The notes under the pieces: generated by a model
The model's input: only the letters and a program-made list of their open reading frames with translations
Told to the model about the DNA's origin: nothing
Database searches by the model: none
NCBI GenBank assembly: GCA_012845835.1
Contig: JABAKD010000020.1
Location: forward strand, 19,823,606-19,887,605
From: Undaria pinnatifida
Taxonomy: Eukaryota; Sar; Phaeophyceae; Laminariales; Alariaceae
Length of the DNA stretch: 64,000 bases
Direction: 5' to 3'
Translations under genes and position numbers: made by a program
Shown here: positions 44,370-52,406 of the stretch, one piece after another
Position numbering within the stretch: position 1 is the stretch's first letter
Layout: every line of letters starts with the position of its first letter

Positions 44370-47300
44370 CTGCTGTTGCCGCTGTTGCTGCTCTGATGCA
44401 GGTTGGGGAGGTGAAAAAGTTGGCCCCAAGCAGCTTGGCGGACATCGCTAAGGAGATCGCCACCGACGCCGATAAGTTCACCATCAGCTTTCCCCAAGAC
44501 CTCAAGGTGGAGACGAAGGCCACTGCTCTCGTCGCGCTGCTCGTCGTGGACCTTCTGTTCTTCGAGGTAACCTATTCATGCATGCCGTCGAGACCATTAT
44601 AGCCCTTGTCATCGCGGCTGGCAGGCAACCACCCACCATTGCTTAGCGTTGATTGTGCCATATCTCATGTTGCACCCATCTTAAGTCAAATTTCGCACTA
44701 TTATACCAGTAGTTGGTTGGCAGACAGCCATTGCATGGCATTGTTATGTGCCATGCCTCATCTACGTTTCATCTATTAATAGCACAGCCTGCACTATTTT
44801 TGCGGTGGCGCGGTTGGCACATGGTCACCAGTCGTTCGTAGTAATCGTAGTTGGTTGTGTTTCGTGTGTACAGGCAGTCAGCTTAGGCAACCAGCGGTGC
44901 CATTAGCCTACCGTGTACTCCACATCTGCTCTGGGTAACCCGAATTTGTTCCTGGTAGTTTTGGTGTTGACATCTGCGAGCGTGCGTGATGTGCGTGCGT
45001 GCTGTGCTCCCCTTGTTTTGTTGGTATTTTTTTTTCCTTCTGCTTTCCCCGCTTCCTACTCTTGTTTTTGTTGGTCTCTTTCCTTCTGTGTCCCCCAGTT
45101 GTGTGTTTTCTGCTATATTCACCTTAATTGTGTTTCTCTGGTACGAGTATTCGTTTGTGATCGCTTCGATCTCTTTTCCTCGTGTTTTGCCTTGCCCTCT
45201 TTTTGTCGTTTGTTTACTGCTCACTCCTCTGAACCGTATGTTTGTGATCACTTCTCTCTTATTTTCGGTGCTTTGTTGTTTCCTTTCCTTGCGCATGCAG
45301 TACGGCGGTAACACCAACCGCAACTTGGACGGAACGTGCACGATCGACCTGTGTGTCATGTGAGTTAGTTCGAAGTATAGTCTATACCCTAAACGCGCCC
45401 GTGTGAGACGTGGCGCTGCTGAGAGAGAGGAGTGTTCGAGAAGGAGAGACGGAGAGACGGAGAGAGAAGCAGAGAGAAAGATAATAGGGGCAGGGGGGGG
45501 GGGAGGGGTCGAGAGAGAGGGGGTGGTGGCGTGCCTCTTGTTCTTTTCTCTGGTCTGCCGCTCCGCGCATACCACAGCATCCTTCATGATGCCCGTCCTT
45601 ATATACCCACATCCTATCTTTTTCTTCCGTCTAGTCCGTCTAGTTTGCTGCACAGCTCATACCATACCGTCCATCGTCACACACCTCCTTAATAACGCAC
45701 CCCCCCCGTGTTTTTGTTCCGTCTGGTATGCCGCCCCGCTCATGCCATAACATTTGCTTAGTGACGCACGTGCTCTCTTGAACCATATTATCCTGTTCGC
45801 CGCCTATCCTTACTGACGCGCCCGTCTTATCGTTTCATTCCGTCTAGTCTGCCGCACCACCCATACCGTACCATCCCATACTACGCATACACACACCGTC
45901 AAAATTACCCCACCGTTATGTTTTGTCCCCCAAGACATGTATGTATGTATGCATGTATGCATGTATGTATGCATGTATGTATGTATGTATGTATGTATGT
46001 ATGTATGTAGTATGTATGCATGCATGTAGCCATGCACTAACCAAGGGGGTTAACCCCTTTACAACTGGAAACCCGTTTTGGGGGACATAATTACTTGGAC
46101 TTAGTATAGGGAGGGGTTTGGGGGCTGTAAAGGGGTTGAGCCGAGTTTTAAATCCCTCGGGAAGTTGAGAGGAAAGCATGAACAAAGTAAATGACTTGAG
46201 GATTGCAGCGTCGATCTCACGAAGGAAAAAGCAAAGCGGCTGGCTCTCTGGGTTAGGGATGGATGGTTAGGTTGCGTTCTGAACCACAAGCCGACGAGGA
46301 GGTGCACGGCATCCGCGCAGCACGGTACTGGTTATACTCGTGCTGCTTCGCACTCACACTAGCTAGCCTGTTGTTGATAAACCCGCACATGTTGATGGTT
46401 TTTATATAACATGATAGCGTTTTGGGGGTTTCAAAATGTTGAAGACGCGCATCCTTAATTTACCACCCCCCCTCCCACAGTGTCGCGAGAAAAAAAATCG
46501 CTATCCTAGGAGATAGATGGTGGCCGCCGACGGTAAAACAGGACGGGGATAGGATAAGCAAACAGTTTCTATCTTCATACAGGCTGCTTCACGTAAACAA
46601 AAAACAAATTTATTCCCCGGCGAATGTCCACGCCGCTTTTTCGATTCAGACGGTGAAATTTTGCACACATCTTCATGTGCCCTCGCAAAGACCTGACTCG
46701 TTTTTTTTTTTTTTTTTGCCTAATTTTTCGTCAGTTGAGTTTTTTCGGAAAAGCTGGAACACCTTAGCCCAAATGTTTTCGGCGAAAAGAAAACAAAAAG
46801 GCTGAAGGTCAGACCTCGGGGTGGGCATGTAGAACACTTGTGCAAAATTTCAGGGTCTATAGATCAAAAACGGCATGGACATTTGGACTTTTGTGCATAA
46901 AAGTGAGTAAGTAAGATACGTTATTTCCTTCAAGTTACTTGGTTTGAGTGTAGAATATAGTGTTCCGCTAGATTGTGCTCAATGTTGAACACAGGCAGTT
47001 CAAATCTTCGATTTTTTGCACCAAAATTTACAGATATGCCTTGGAGACGTCCAACCGGATCGTGCAAAATGCGGTGCATTTTTTTTTTTCGCCCCTGCTT
47101 GGAAAAAGCCTGAAATTATTGAAAACATTAAAGGCCTGGCATTGGTCGATACGAGTTTCGCTCCTACAGACAGCCCGAGGCCATTAAAAAAAAATTGGAC
47201 ATGTCATCCATCCTCTTCCATTAGTCATGGGGGTCAGTATGATAGCAAATATCCACTCTTTGGACTAGCTAGATATTGCGAGCGGCATTCGTAGGGGAGA

Positions 47301-48150
47301 TCATTTTTTTTTTTTCATTTGAACCAGTCTGTAATATAGCCGGTCGCCCCGGTGGCGTATCAGGTTAACCTCGAGCCTGGTATAGGTCAGTTTCGTGAGT
47401 TCGAGCCCCGCCGAGTGCATACTCGTATAAATTCGTTGGGACTTTTTCTTGTGCACAAATTGACTTGCGGAAGGCGCGAGAGCGTGAGTTAGCAACACTC
47501 GATGACAAATCGACGAGCAATGGGAGTGCTGAACCCTATGCGCGATAAAAAGTGAAGGCAAGAACCGGGGGGGAGAAGGGACGACACCTGTGACCACGGC
47601 TTGTCCAGAAGCTGGAAAGTAGAAGTGTGCGAAAAGAAAAAAAAAAAAAAAAACCGAAGAAGCGTAATGAGCGCCCAAATGTATCTCTATTTGTTGAACG
47701 AGTAGGAATGAACGGTGCTCCGTCTCGAAAGGGATGATGCGTGATCAATGTTATGGTCAAATGACTAAGGCGAGCAACAAATGAGTACAACCCCCCCCCC
47801 TCCCCCCCGCAAAGAGTTTCTATGTAGTATGTGGAAGAATCGTAATGAGCGTCCAAATATTGGAGGTGTCTCTACTAGGAGTAGGAATGAACGGTGCTCC
47901 GTCTCGAAAGGAATCCGTGGTCAATGGTATGGTCAAATGACTAAGGCAAGCAACGAATGAGTACGCCCCCCTTAACATGCCCCCTTTAACATGCCCCCCC
48001 CCCCCTCCTTAACTGCACCTTTCTCTTTGTTCTGCTATCAACAGGTTTTGTTGCGGATGCCCAATTCCATGCCGAGTCACGGTCAACGGAATCGGCGGCG
48101 CCGATGGAGTAGGAAAGGGAGCCCCCGCCGCCGACCAGATCGAGCGCTGA
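24953..48150 (+). CDS. phospholipid scramblase with Gly/Gln/Pro-rich N-terminus (8 exons)
   Basis: Gene-level entry. Exons: 24953-25027, 27217-28398, 39805-39902, 42384-42513, 43486-43749, 44402-44566, 45301-45359, 48045-48150. They join to 692 codons plus a TGA stop with all phases matching. Residues 1-25 are basic/helical, and about 26-400 are low-complexity Gly, Gln and Pro, as an enlarged form of the Pro-rich N-terminus of PLSCR proteins. From about 417 the scramblase core follows: VDGLMVHQEVE, YKISNRAGVHVY, Cys-rich CWRCCCTQLRP, CCGGCCTPKLNVL and DCCGVQFNV. Then comes the Ca2+-loop-like DADKFTISFPQDL (605-617) and a C-terminal hydrophobic helix (about 623-637). The family moves phospholipids between leaflets when Ca2+ rises. 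The C-terminal Cys-rich tail is longer than in animal PLSCR as I recall them. Confidence 0.93.
25656..25762. repeat. 53-bp tandem duplication
   Basis: Two copies containing catacctcttgattaaagta, in scramblase intron 1. Confidence 0.88.
26653..26752. repeat. (GTT)n microsatellite
   Basis: About 33 units. The poly-Val reading frame across it is an artefact. Confidence 0.97.
27217..28398 (+). CDS. scramblase exon 2 (low-complexity N-terminal region)
   Basis: 394 codons, phase 0 at both ends (acceptor GTCGTAG, donor GTGAGT). After AKEAQRIAQQQG it is made of Gly-Phe-Gly, Gln runs, Pro runs (PPPPPPP) and Gly runs. It ends PPGLPPAPLGG and EGIPKGLE; the last three residues align with the Gly-Leu-Glu that opens the PLSCR core. 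Several PxxP and QPG motifs could bind SH3/WW partners, as in PLSCR1. Confidence 0.9.
28849..29065 (+). repeat. dispersed family C, two adjacent copies
   Basis: Words: gtcgccgacctatatcct, acgcgcgatcgg, gcaaagatgagttt and cagctggagtgtatttt. The 3' half is repeated at about 28975-29065. Other copies lie at 33830-33985, 35690-35770 (inverted) and 38728-38870; relatives are at 22825-22890 and 54650-54718. Confidence 0.8.
30056..30127. repeat. (CATGT)n microsatellite
   Basis: About 14 pentamer units. Confidence 0.96.
30229..30590 (+). mobile_element. SINE family 2, copy with tRNA-like head
   Basis: The head has an A box (tgatctagtgg, 30237-30247) and a B box (gagttcgattccc, 30293-30305). The body from about 30395 (cgacgaaggaag, cgtaccgcagtggggaaggg, tgaccccggat) matches the family 2 copies. 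This links the family 2 body to a tRNA-derived promoter. Confidence 0.78.
31013..31105 (-). repeat. poly(A) retroposon family D, short diverged copy
   Basis: Poly(T) followed by a diverged tcctcc..ggggat..gtaaaaaaagctt, equivalent to the first 80 bp of 36259-36477. Confidence 0.6.
32248..32352. repeat. (cattcata)n-type repeat
   Basis: A degenerate octamer array in scramblase intron 2. Confidence 0.88.
33991..35160. mobile_element. 1.17-kb DNA transposon or MITE with 36-bp TIRs
   Basis: The left end gagtgtttgcgaaaatacc and the reverse complement of the right end gagtgtttgcgaaagtacg match at 32 of 36 positions. The element is flanked by TATTA on both sides, consistent with a 5-bp target duplication, and sits in the T-rich tail of a family C copy. 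Inside is an 18-bp perfect hairpin (34495-34512 / 34519-34536). No transposase motif was recognised, so it is probably non-autonomous. Confidence 0.78.
34495..34536. repeat. 18-bp perfect inverted repeat, 6-nt loop
   Basis: cggtttagggcagaggag, then tttccg, then the exact reverse complement. It lies near the middle of the TIR element. Confidence 0.97.
36259..36477 (-). mobile_element. poly(A) retroposon family D, copy 2
   Basis: Nearly identical to 14641-14854 over about 190 bp. It differs mainly by a short insertion near 36360 and by the length of the poly(T). A further 3' fragment lies at 35895-35965. High identity suggests recent insertion. Confidence 0.78.
36833..36965. repeat. 20-bp minisatellite (ggaggtgtctaggatgtatg)
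   Basis: Six to seven almost perfect units in scramblase intron 2. Confidence 0.96.
37600..38700. repeat. C-rich, block-duplicated region
   Basis: Three degenerate copies of a block with ccgaagtaataaacac-like words (at about 37765, 37905 and 38282), two of tttatagtttccgcgcaca (37680, 38660) and two of caccatcgcctagac-like words (38046, 38419). They are separated by poly(C)/poly(T) runs. It looks like repeated local duplication. Confidence 0.7.
39021..39208. repeat. 94-bp tandem duplication
   Basis: Copies start gaatcc..ctcatttccgga at 39021 and 39115 and share about nine tenths of positions by eye. Confidence 0.92.
39438..39530. repeat. 47-bp tandem duplication
   Basis: Two copies of cttaaaacacgcctcat..ctagttatgggcctt. 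Confidence 0.92.
39805..39902 (+). CDS. scramblase exon 3
   Basis: Starts ILAMVDGLMVHQEVE after acceptor TTGACCAG and ends with two bases of a Gln codon before GTGAGT. GLE of exon 2 plus ILAMVDGLMVHQ matches the spacing of the PLSCR block GLE-x4-[IV]D-x3-HQ. The frame is open a little further upstream, but that part is intron. Confidence 0.87.
39998..40096. repeat. 10-bp minisatellite (cacacaacgt)
   Basis: About nine units; the last three read cacacaacat. Confidence 0.95.
41750..41935 (+). repeat. SINE family 1, 3' part
   Basis: Contains gagaatcgacgagcagtggg, ctacgcgcaataaaaatgaa, ggggagaagggaagacac and gaccacggcttg, shared with 47336-47653. The tRNA head is missing. Confidence 0.72.
42384..42513 (+). 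CDS. scramblase exon 4
   Basis: Encodes YKISNRAGVHVYQAVED, then CWRCCCTQLRPVHMKVYD. This corresponds to the NNKYE..N..G..VY.A.E segment and the first Cys cluster of PLSCR proteins, where membrane-anchoring acylation occurs in the animal family. The acceptor is TGCCACAG; the donor is GTAACC. Confidence 0.92.
42948..43092. repeat. 24-bp minisatellite (gtagtatcatacaagtagtc)
   Basis: Six units in scramblase intron 4 (42514-43485), which is otherwise AT-rich with many agtagta words. Confidence 0.95.
43486..43749 (+). CDS. scramblase exon 5
   Basis: 88 codons, phase 0. Contains RHFRCFPCAWFEPC, VIGRVTQSCCGGCCTP, and GPCIIGDCCGVQFNVL, the Cys-rich beta-strand core of the scramblase fold. The acceptor is TTATCAG; the donor is GTGAGC. 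Confidence 0.95.
43750..44401. other. scramblase intron 5
   Basis: 652 bp containing a repeated gtagcgttc..ttg phrase (about 43825-43950) and ending in a (TTG/CTG)n tract (44290-44395) that forms the pyrimidine/G-rich lead to exon 6. Gln- and Ala-rich frames here are microsatellite artefacts. Confidence 0.75.
44402..44566 (+). CDS. scramblase exon 6 (Ca2+ loop and TM helix)
   Basis: 55 codons, phase 0. DADKFTISFPQDL matches the Asp-rich Ca2+-binding loop of PLSCR, and TALVALLVVDLLFFE is the C-terminal membrane helix with its conserved internal Asp and FFE end. The acceptor is GATGCAG, preceded by a (CTG/TTG)n tract. Confidence 0.95.
44567..45300. other. scramblase intron 6
   Basis: 734 bp, strongly T-rich over its last 300 bp. 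I see no other element. Confidence 0.75.
45301..45359 (+). CDS. scramblase exon 7
   Basis: Begins YGGNTNRNLDG and ends in phase 2 inside a Met codon (AT|G). The donor is GTGAGT. Read without splicing, the frame meets TGA at 45361, so the site could be mistaken for the end of the gene. The acceptor is GCATGCAG. Confidence 0.8.
45935..46028. repeat. (ATGT/ATGC)n microsatellite
   Basis: About 23 tetramer units. Confidence 0.96.
46045..46140 (+). repeat. dispersed family E copy
   Basis: Contains aacccctttacaactggaaa, agtatagggaggggtttggg and aaaggggttga. It is close to 8371-8491. Confidence 0.8.
47336..47653 (+). mobile_element. SINE family 1, full copy with A-rich tail
   Basis: tRNA-like head with A box (tggcgtatcagg, 47353-47364) and B box (gagttcgagcccc, 47397-47409). 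The body is shared with 18846-19085, and an A tract lies at about 47637-47653. This is the best reference copy in the window. Confidence 0.85.
47663..47970. repeat. 178-bp direct duplication
   Basis: Copies start cgtaatgagcg.ccaaat at 47663 and 47841 and share aggaatgaacggtgctccgt and ggtcaaatgactaaggc. Confidence 0.9.
48045..48150 (+). CDS. scramblase exon 8 (Cys-rich tail, stop)
   Basis: After a strong pyrimidine tract and ATCAACAG it completes Met and encodes FCCGCPIPCRVTVNG..., 34 residues ending DQIER before TGA (48148-48150). The Cys pattern resembles acylated Cys clusters. The phase match to exon 7 is exact. Transcript evidence would settle it. Confidence 0.7.
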
Positions 48151-51100
48151 CACAAGCACGAACGGCGACCAAGCGAAAGCAAAAATCGCGGCCTTGTGAT
48201 TTTGCTTTTCCTGCTCGTCGTTTTTCGTTGTTGTTGGTTGCTTTTGCTGTTTAGGCGTGTAAGCTACGCGGTAGATTACTACCATTGTAAGCCCGGGCTC
48301 TTGCGGGCTAGGCTGGGTAGTTTGTCGACGTGCGTTAGCTGGACGCTTTTTTGTATTGGCTTTCGTTCGCATTGCCGTGCTGCTGCCTGCGATTCGGTGG
48401 CTGGCGATGTTAAAAAAAAGTTTGCTACCGCGTTCGAGCTGGCAATGCATGTACCTGATATGCACGTGTGCCACCTTGTAGCGCGTGCTCTTGACGCGCT
48501 TCATTCAGCACTTGACCCCATCAATGTTGGGAAATAGGTGCTATTAATAGCCTATTAGCCTAATTCCAAGTACCTTGTCCTTGAAAAAATAGGGCGCAGG
48601 TAGGTCTAAAAAAGGTTTAGATTATTGGCATGGCAGTCACTGCTCTGGTTAGGTGGGCGTAGAAGTCACTTGCGGAAGGAACGAACGGAAGGACGTAACG
48701 TAAGCCCATAGTGCGCGAGTAACGCTCCCAGAGTTGGAGGTTGCGTCGGGCGGAGTCCCGGAGCGACCACACTGCGTACGGCATGGCATGGCATGGCATG
48801 GCATGGCATGGCATGGGAGGCGTTTGGTTGGTCGGGTGGTCGCATGGTGGTTTGTTCGGGAAAGGTGATGGTATTGGATTATATACACTATACACCTCAC
48901 CGTAGCGTAGCGTAGCGTACGGGTTGGAGTTTGATTTGTTTATTCATAATTTGTTTTTTTGGTTGCTGAAAGTCAGCGCGAACTCGCGAACTCAGGGAGG
49001 ATGAGCTCTTGCTTTTCCTTGCCGTAGGGTGATTGACGGGGTGTTCGCCGTATCGGCGACAATGGTTGGTTGGCTCAGATGGTTGGTTGGCTCATTTAGG
49101 AAAATCTCGCAATTTTCTGAGAGTGGAAGCAAAGGTTGATTGCTCGCTCAATCAAATGGAGCGGTGTGGCAGTAGTAGCCCATGATATTAAGTATGGCAA
49201 GACACACCGAACGTCGCGTTGACTCCAAAAATGTATGTATATGGCAAGTCACGATGATTGATCTCTGTTGATTGACCGCAGTGGGTAAAGCGTCGCCTCG
49301 AAGTCACGCCGGGCGGGCGGGCGGGCGGGCTTGGCGCGGTAGGTCCTGACACCCCGTAATCTCCGTGGTATTTTAGTAGGCTGTCCTGTCAAAGTACCCC
49401 CCCCCCCCTTTATTGCACGCACGTCACGTATAGCGTTACTAGCGTTACTATCAATAGCGGCACTAGCGTTACTATCAATAGCGGTACTAGCGGTTGGTCA
49501 GGGGAGGAGGGCGTAGACCGAGTTCAATAGGGCGTTCCACATTCGACAGTATTTACGTGACGGTTTGGGTTGGGTTGGGCTGGGTTGGGCTGGGTTGGGG
49601 TAGGTAGGTTTGGTTGGGCTGACCCGTTTGGTTCTATTTTGCTATTTTGGTAGGTTTGTTTTTGTTTTTGTTCGGTTTGTGTTTTGTGTCACTTCTACAA
49701 GCGGATACAGAAAAAGCGTCCGCCGGCGTGCTTTTTTTTTTTGGCACGCGAGTAAAGTAGTGCTTGAGGTTGTATGAGTTGGTGTGCGCCGGCCATAGCC
49801 GTAGCGAGAATTCAGGAGAGGACGGGGGAAAGGCACAATCGTAGTCTCGTGGAATTAAATTAGACCCAAAGCCAAGTTATGTCTATTTGTGAGCACCTCG
49901 ATGTCGATCGACGTGCCTCTGGATTCATTTCCCTGTGTTTTTTTTTTGGTATTTTTGTAATTTGGGTGTTGGGCGTGCTGTTAGTTTTCATGCGATCGGG
50001 AGGGAGCTCGCTTAGCGAAGGCCTCTCTGGGTGTCTTGATGTAAAATATGCAGACGATGCCCACAGTGTTGACCTTGATGAGGCTGGTGCGATTTATTAA
50101 TCTGTATTGCCTGATGTGTCTGATTGGTTATTTTGTGCTGGGGGCTTTAGATGATGCACGGGAGACGCGCGAGTGAGTGCACGCAGCGTCGCGGGACAAG
50201 ATGTTCCCGTGGCTGGCGTGATGTGTTTATCTAGTAGTTTGGCGAGTAGTTCTGTTGAGCTTCATTCCATGGCGTTGCCCGAAATGGGCGCGGGCGGGCG
50301 CGGGCGGACAACGAGAGATATGACCATATCGTGGACCGGCTCGTGTTGTCGTGCTCGCCCTCCCTGCCTTGCCCTTGCCCGATGTGGGCGCAATGGCGCG
50401 CCATGTATTTTTATATTTTAACCGGGGCTGGCCGTTTTTCCGCTTGTTGAGTCTTGTACACAACTAGGTAGGGGTTTTGCGATGAGGAATGTGAAAATGG
50501 CCGGTAGCTGCGCTGTGTGGTGGGCGGCAAGAGGTTTGTTATCTTGTTCTGATATTAGGACAATAGGACAGCATGAGCAGCAACCAACCTCTGCGCCCGC
50601 CGCAATGATTAGATGGAACGGTACATGGGCAGGCAAGCTTTCGAGACGTCAAAGTCGTCAAGCCACGACTACTGGATGAGCGCTTGCTTTGCCAGATCCA
50701 AGGCAGTGAGTGTTTGGTACCACTAGGTTTCCCGTGTAGGGTAAGCTATGATATTCATTCGTCGCGCTCACGTCCAAACTTGATTGGACTGGTACCCTGC
50801 GAAGCTCAACTGGAGTTCCGTAACAAAAACACGTTGGTTGAGTTGGGTGGTTGGTTAGATAATGGTTGTTGGTTGTTCTTGCGTACATTAATTAGCCCGG
50901 ACGCAAGCCGTATCACCTATCACCGCACGGATAGACTAATTACACCTCCGGAAAAATTACTACAACATTGGAGTATGAGGCACCACGGCCAGGAGCCTCC
51001 TGCAAAACGGCACAGGTAAACCGATTTAGGAAAAAGATGACAACCTCCAGTGCTTGCGAGGAATCTTGGCCGGAGGTCATCCGCAAGTTGAGGAGACTAG

Positions 51101-52352
51101 CATTCATCACAACATGGCGGAGGGCCTTTGTGAGGCACTACGGTCTGGAGGGACCTTCTGCACGAGGGCTGCATCGACCTTTTGCCCGGCTTCAACAAAG
51201 TGGTAAAAGTATGCTTGATTTTCATTTCACCTTCCCAGTGCCAAAATAAATCACACAAAAAAATTGTAATATATATGTACATTTTTTAGTTTGGGCCCCG
51301 AAACGTGAGCGCGTCTCCATTAGACTAATAGTTGAACGTTAACCCTACCGGTGAAGTAACCCCGACCGCCTGGGCAAATTATCGAAATATAGATGCACCT
51401 GGTATTGAATTAATGCGGACCATCAACCACTTACAGGTGAGTGTTCTCGACACCACCGGCGGATAAACCAAGAGTAGTTTCCGGGCAAGGAACAAATGAC
51501 AGCGCCGCGCGCTGCGATACTAAACTGTAGAGGTACTATCAAGGTATTATTAGTGCATGAAGGTATATATATACCTCTTTTTGGCTAAACTACTTTCTGA
51601 ACGACGAGGCGTTCTTTTGTTCCTTGACCCTCCATAACCCGAAATGGTCGGCGTGGTGCCATCCTTCGTTGGCAATACGAGCATTTTGTACGAGTATACC
51701 TAGGCCATGGGATGGTTTTTTGTTGATCACAATGGTTGCCCTTTCAGTTTACTCTATAATAAGTCACTTTTTGGGGTAGGTGCTCGTATGTAGCTCCTCA
51801 TGATGTTAAGAACCTCAGTCTAGAGTATTATTGGTACTAGTAGCAGTAATTGTAGCATATATTCGTCACTGCCCTTCAGTTACAAGGAACCGTAGTTAGC
51901 CTAGCTTCAAGCCTCATCAAGCCTCTGCCACACTGATATTCCAGGAGCCTCATCATCACATACCCCATGACAGGACAAAAAACGGCACATGAAGGCGAAA
52001 AGTGGCCTCGACGCGCCCTATAAAGACCAACGCCTTCCGCACTGTAGCATAGCTGTGTACTGTAGGCAACGTCCGATCGGTGTCATCACTGCTATCATTG
52101 CTCGTTGACTGCCTCACCAATGGCCATCGACACGAAATGCACATTTTTTACAGTAGAATGTACCTGGGACTGTTCTTGTGCACGCGTACTGCCTGTCTCG
52201 CCGATGTTCATCACACATGAACGGGCGACATGTTTCAGTGTAATATAATACTCTCGTTGTGCACGCGTGTTGCCCGTCTTCCGAACGGTCTTCACATACT
52301 AACGCACGTGTTGTGCTGTAAGCCATATTGTTTTGGTGATGCGATGGGTTGA
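48151..52352. other. intergenic region between convergent genes
   Basis: 4.2 kb between the scramblase stop (plus) and the zinc-finger gene stop (minus); it must contain both 3' UTRs. It holds (GGCAT)n at 48779-48817, a (GGGC)n patch near 49310 and a tttgggttgggttggg patch near 49565. A pair of open frames on the plus strand (50684-51019, 50968-51249) lacks any recognised motif. Words at 51560-51780 resemble 12540-12780 and 8605-8770. No gene can be supported. Confidence 0.6.
48779..48817. repeat. (GGCAT)n microsatellite
   Basis: Seven to eight pentamer units. Confidence 0.96.
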
Positions 52353-52406
52353 CTACTGAACGTCGTCTTCGCCTGTTCTCGGGGTTTCCTTTGCTGCTCT
52401 CGCCGC
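52353..52406 (-). CDS. zinc-finger protein exon 3 (stop)
   Basis: 17 codons (AARAAKETPRTGEDDVQ) plus TAG after a long pyrimidine tract and CCTCAG. The phase agrees with exon 2. Support is the splice signal and phase only, so another terminal exon is possible. Confidence 0.62.
   Translation of the reverse strand, partial: AARAAKETPRTGEDDVQ

Larger units (their letters stand above)
45360..48044. other. scramblase intron 7 (alternative 3' UTR)
   Basis: A 2.7-kb intron beginning with GTGAGT, whose first bases also make an in-frame TGA for an unspliced transcript. It holds a (ATGT)n tract (45935-46028), a family E copy (46045-46140), a full SINE family 1 copy (47336-47653) and a 178-bp duplication (47663-47970). 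Confidence 0.65.

Noticed and set aside
45361-45363. TGA as the end of the scramblase gene
   Set aside because: It lies within a strong GTGAGT donor, and a phase-matched, Cys-rich exon with a good acceptor exists at 48045. It is kept as a possible isoform only.
50684-51249. Plus-strand gene in the convergent intergenic region
   Set aside because: Two frames without domain resemblance, splice signals or a consistent start.
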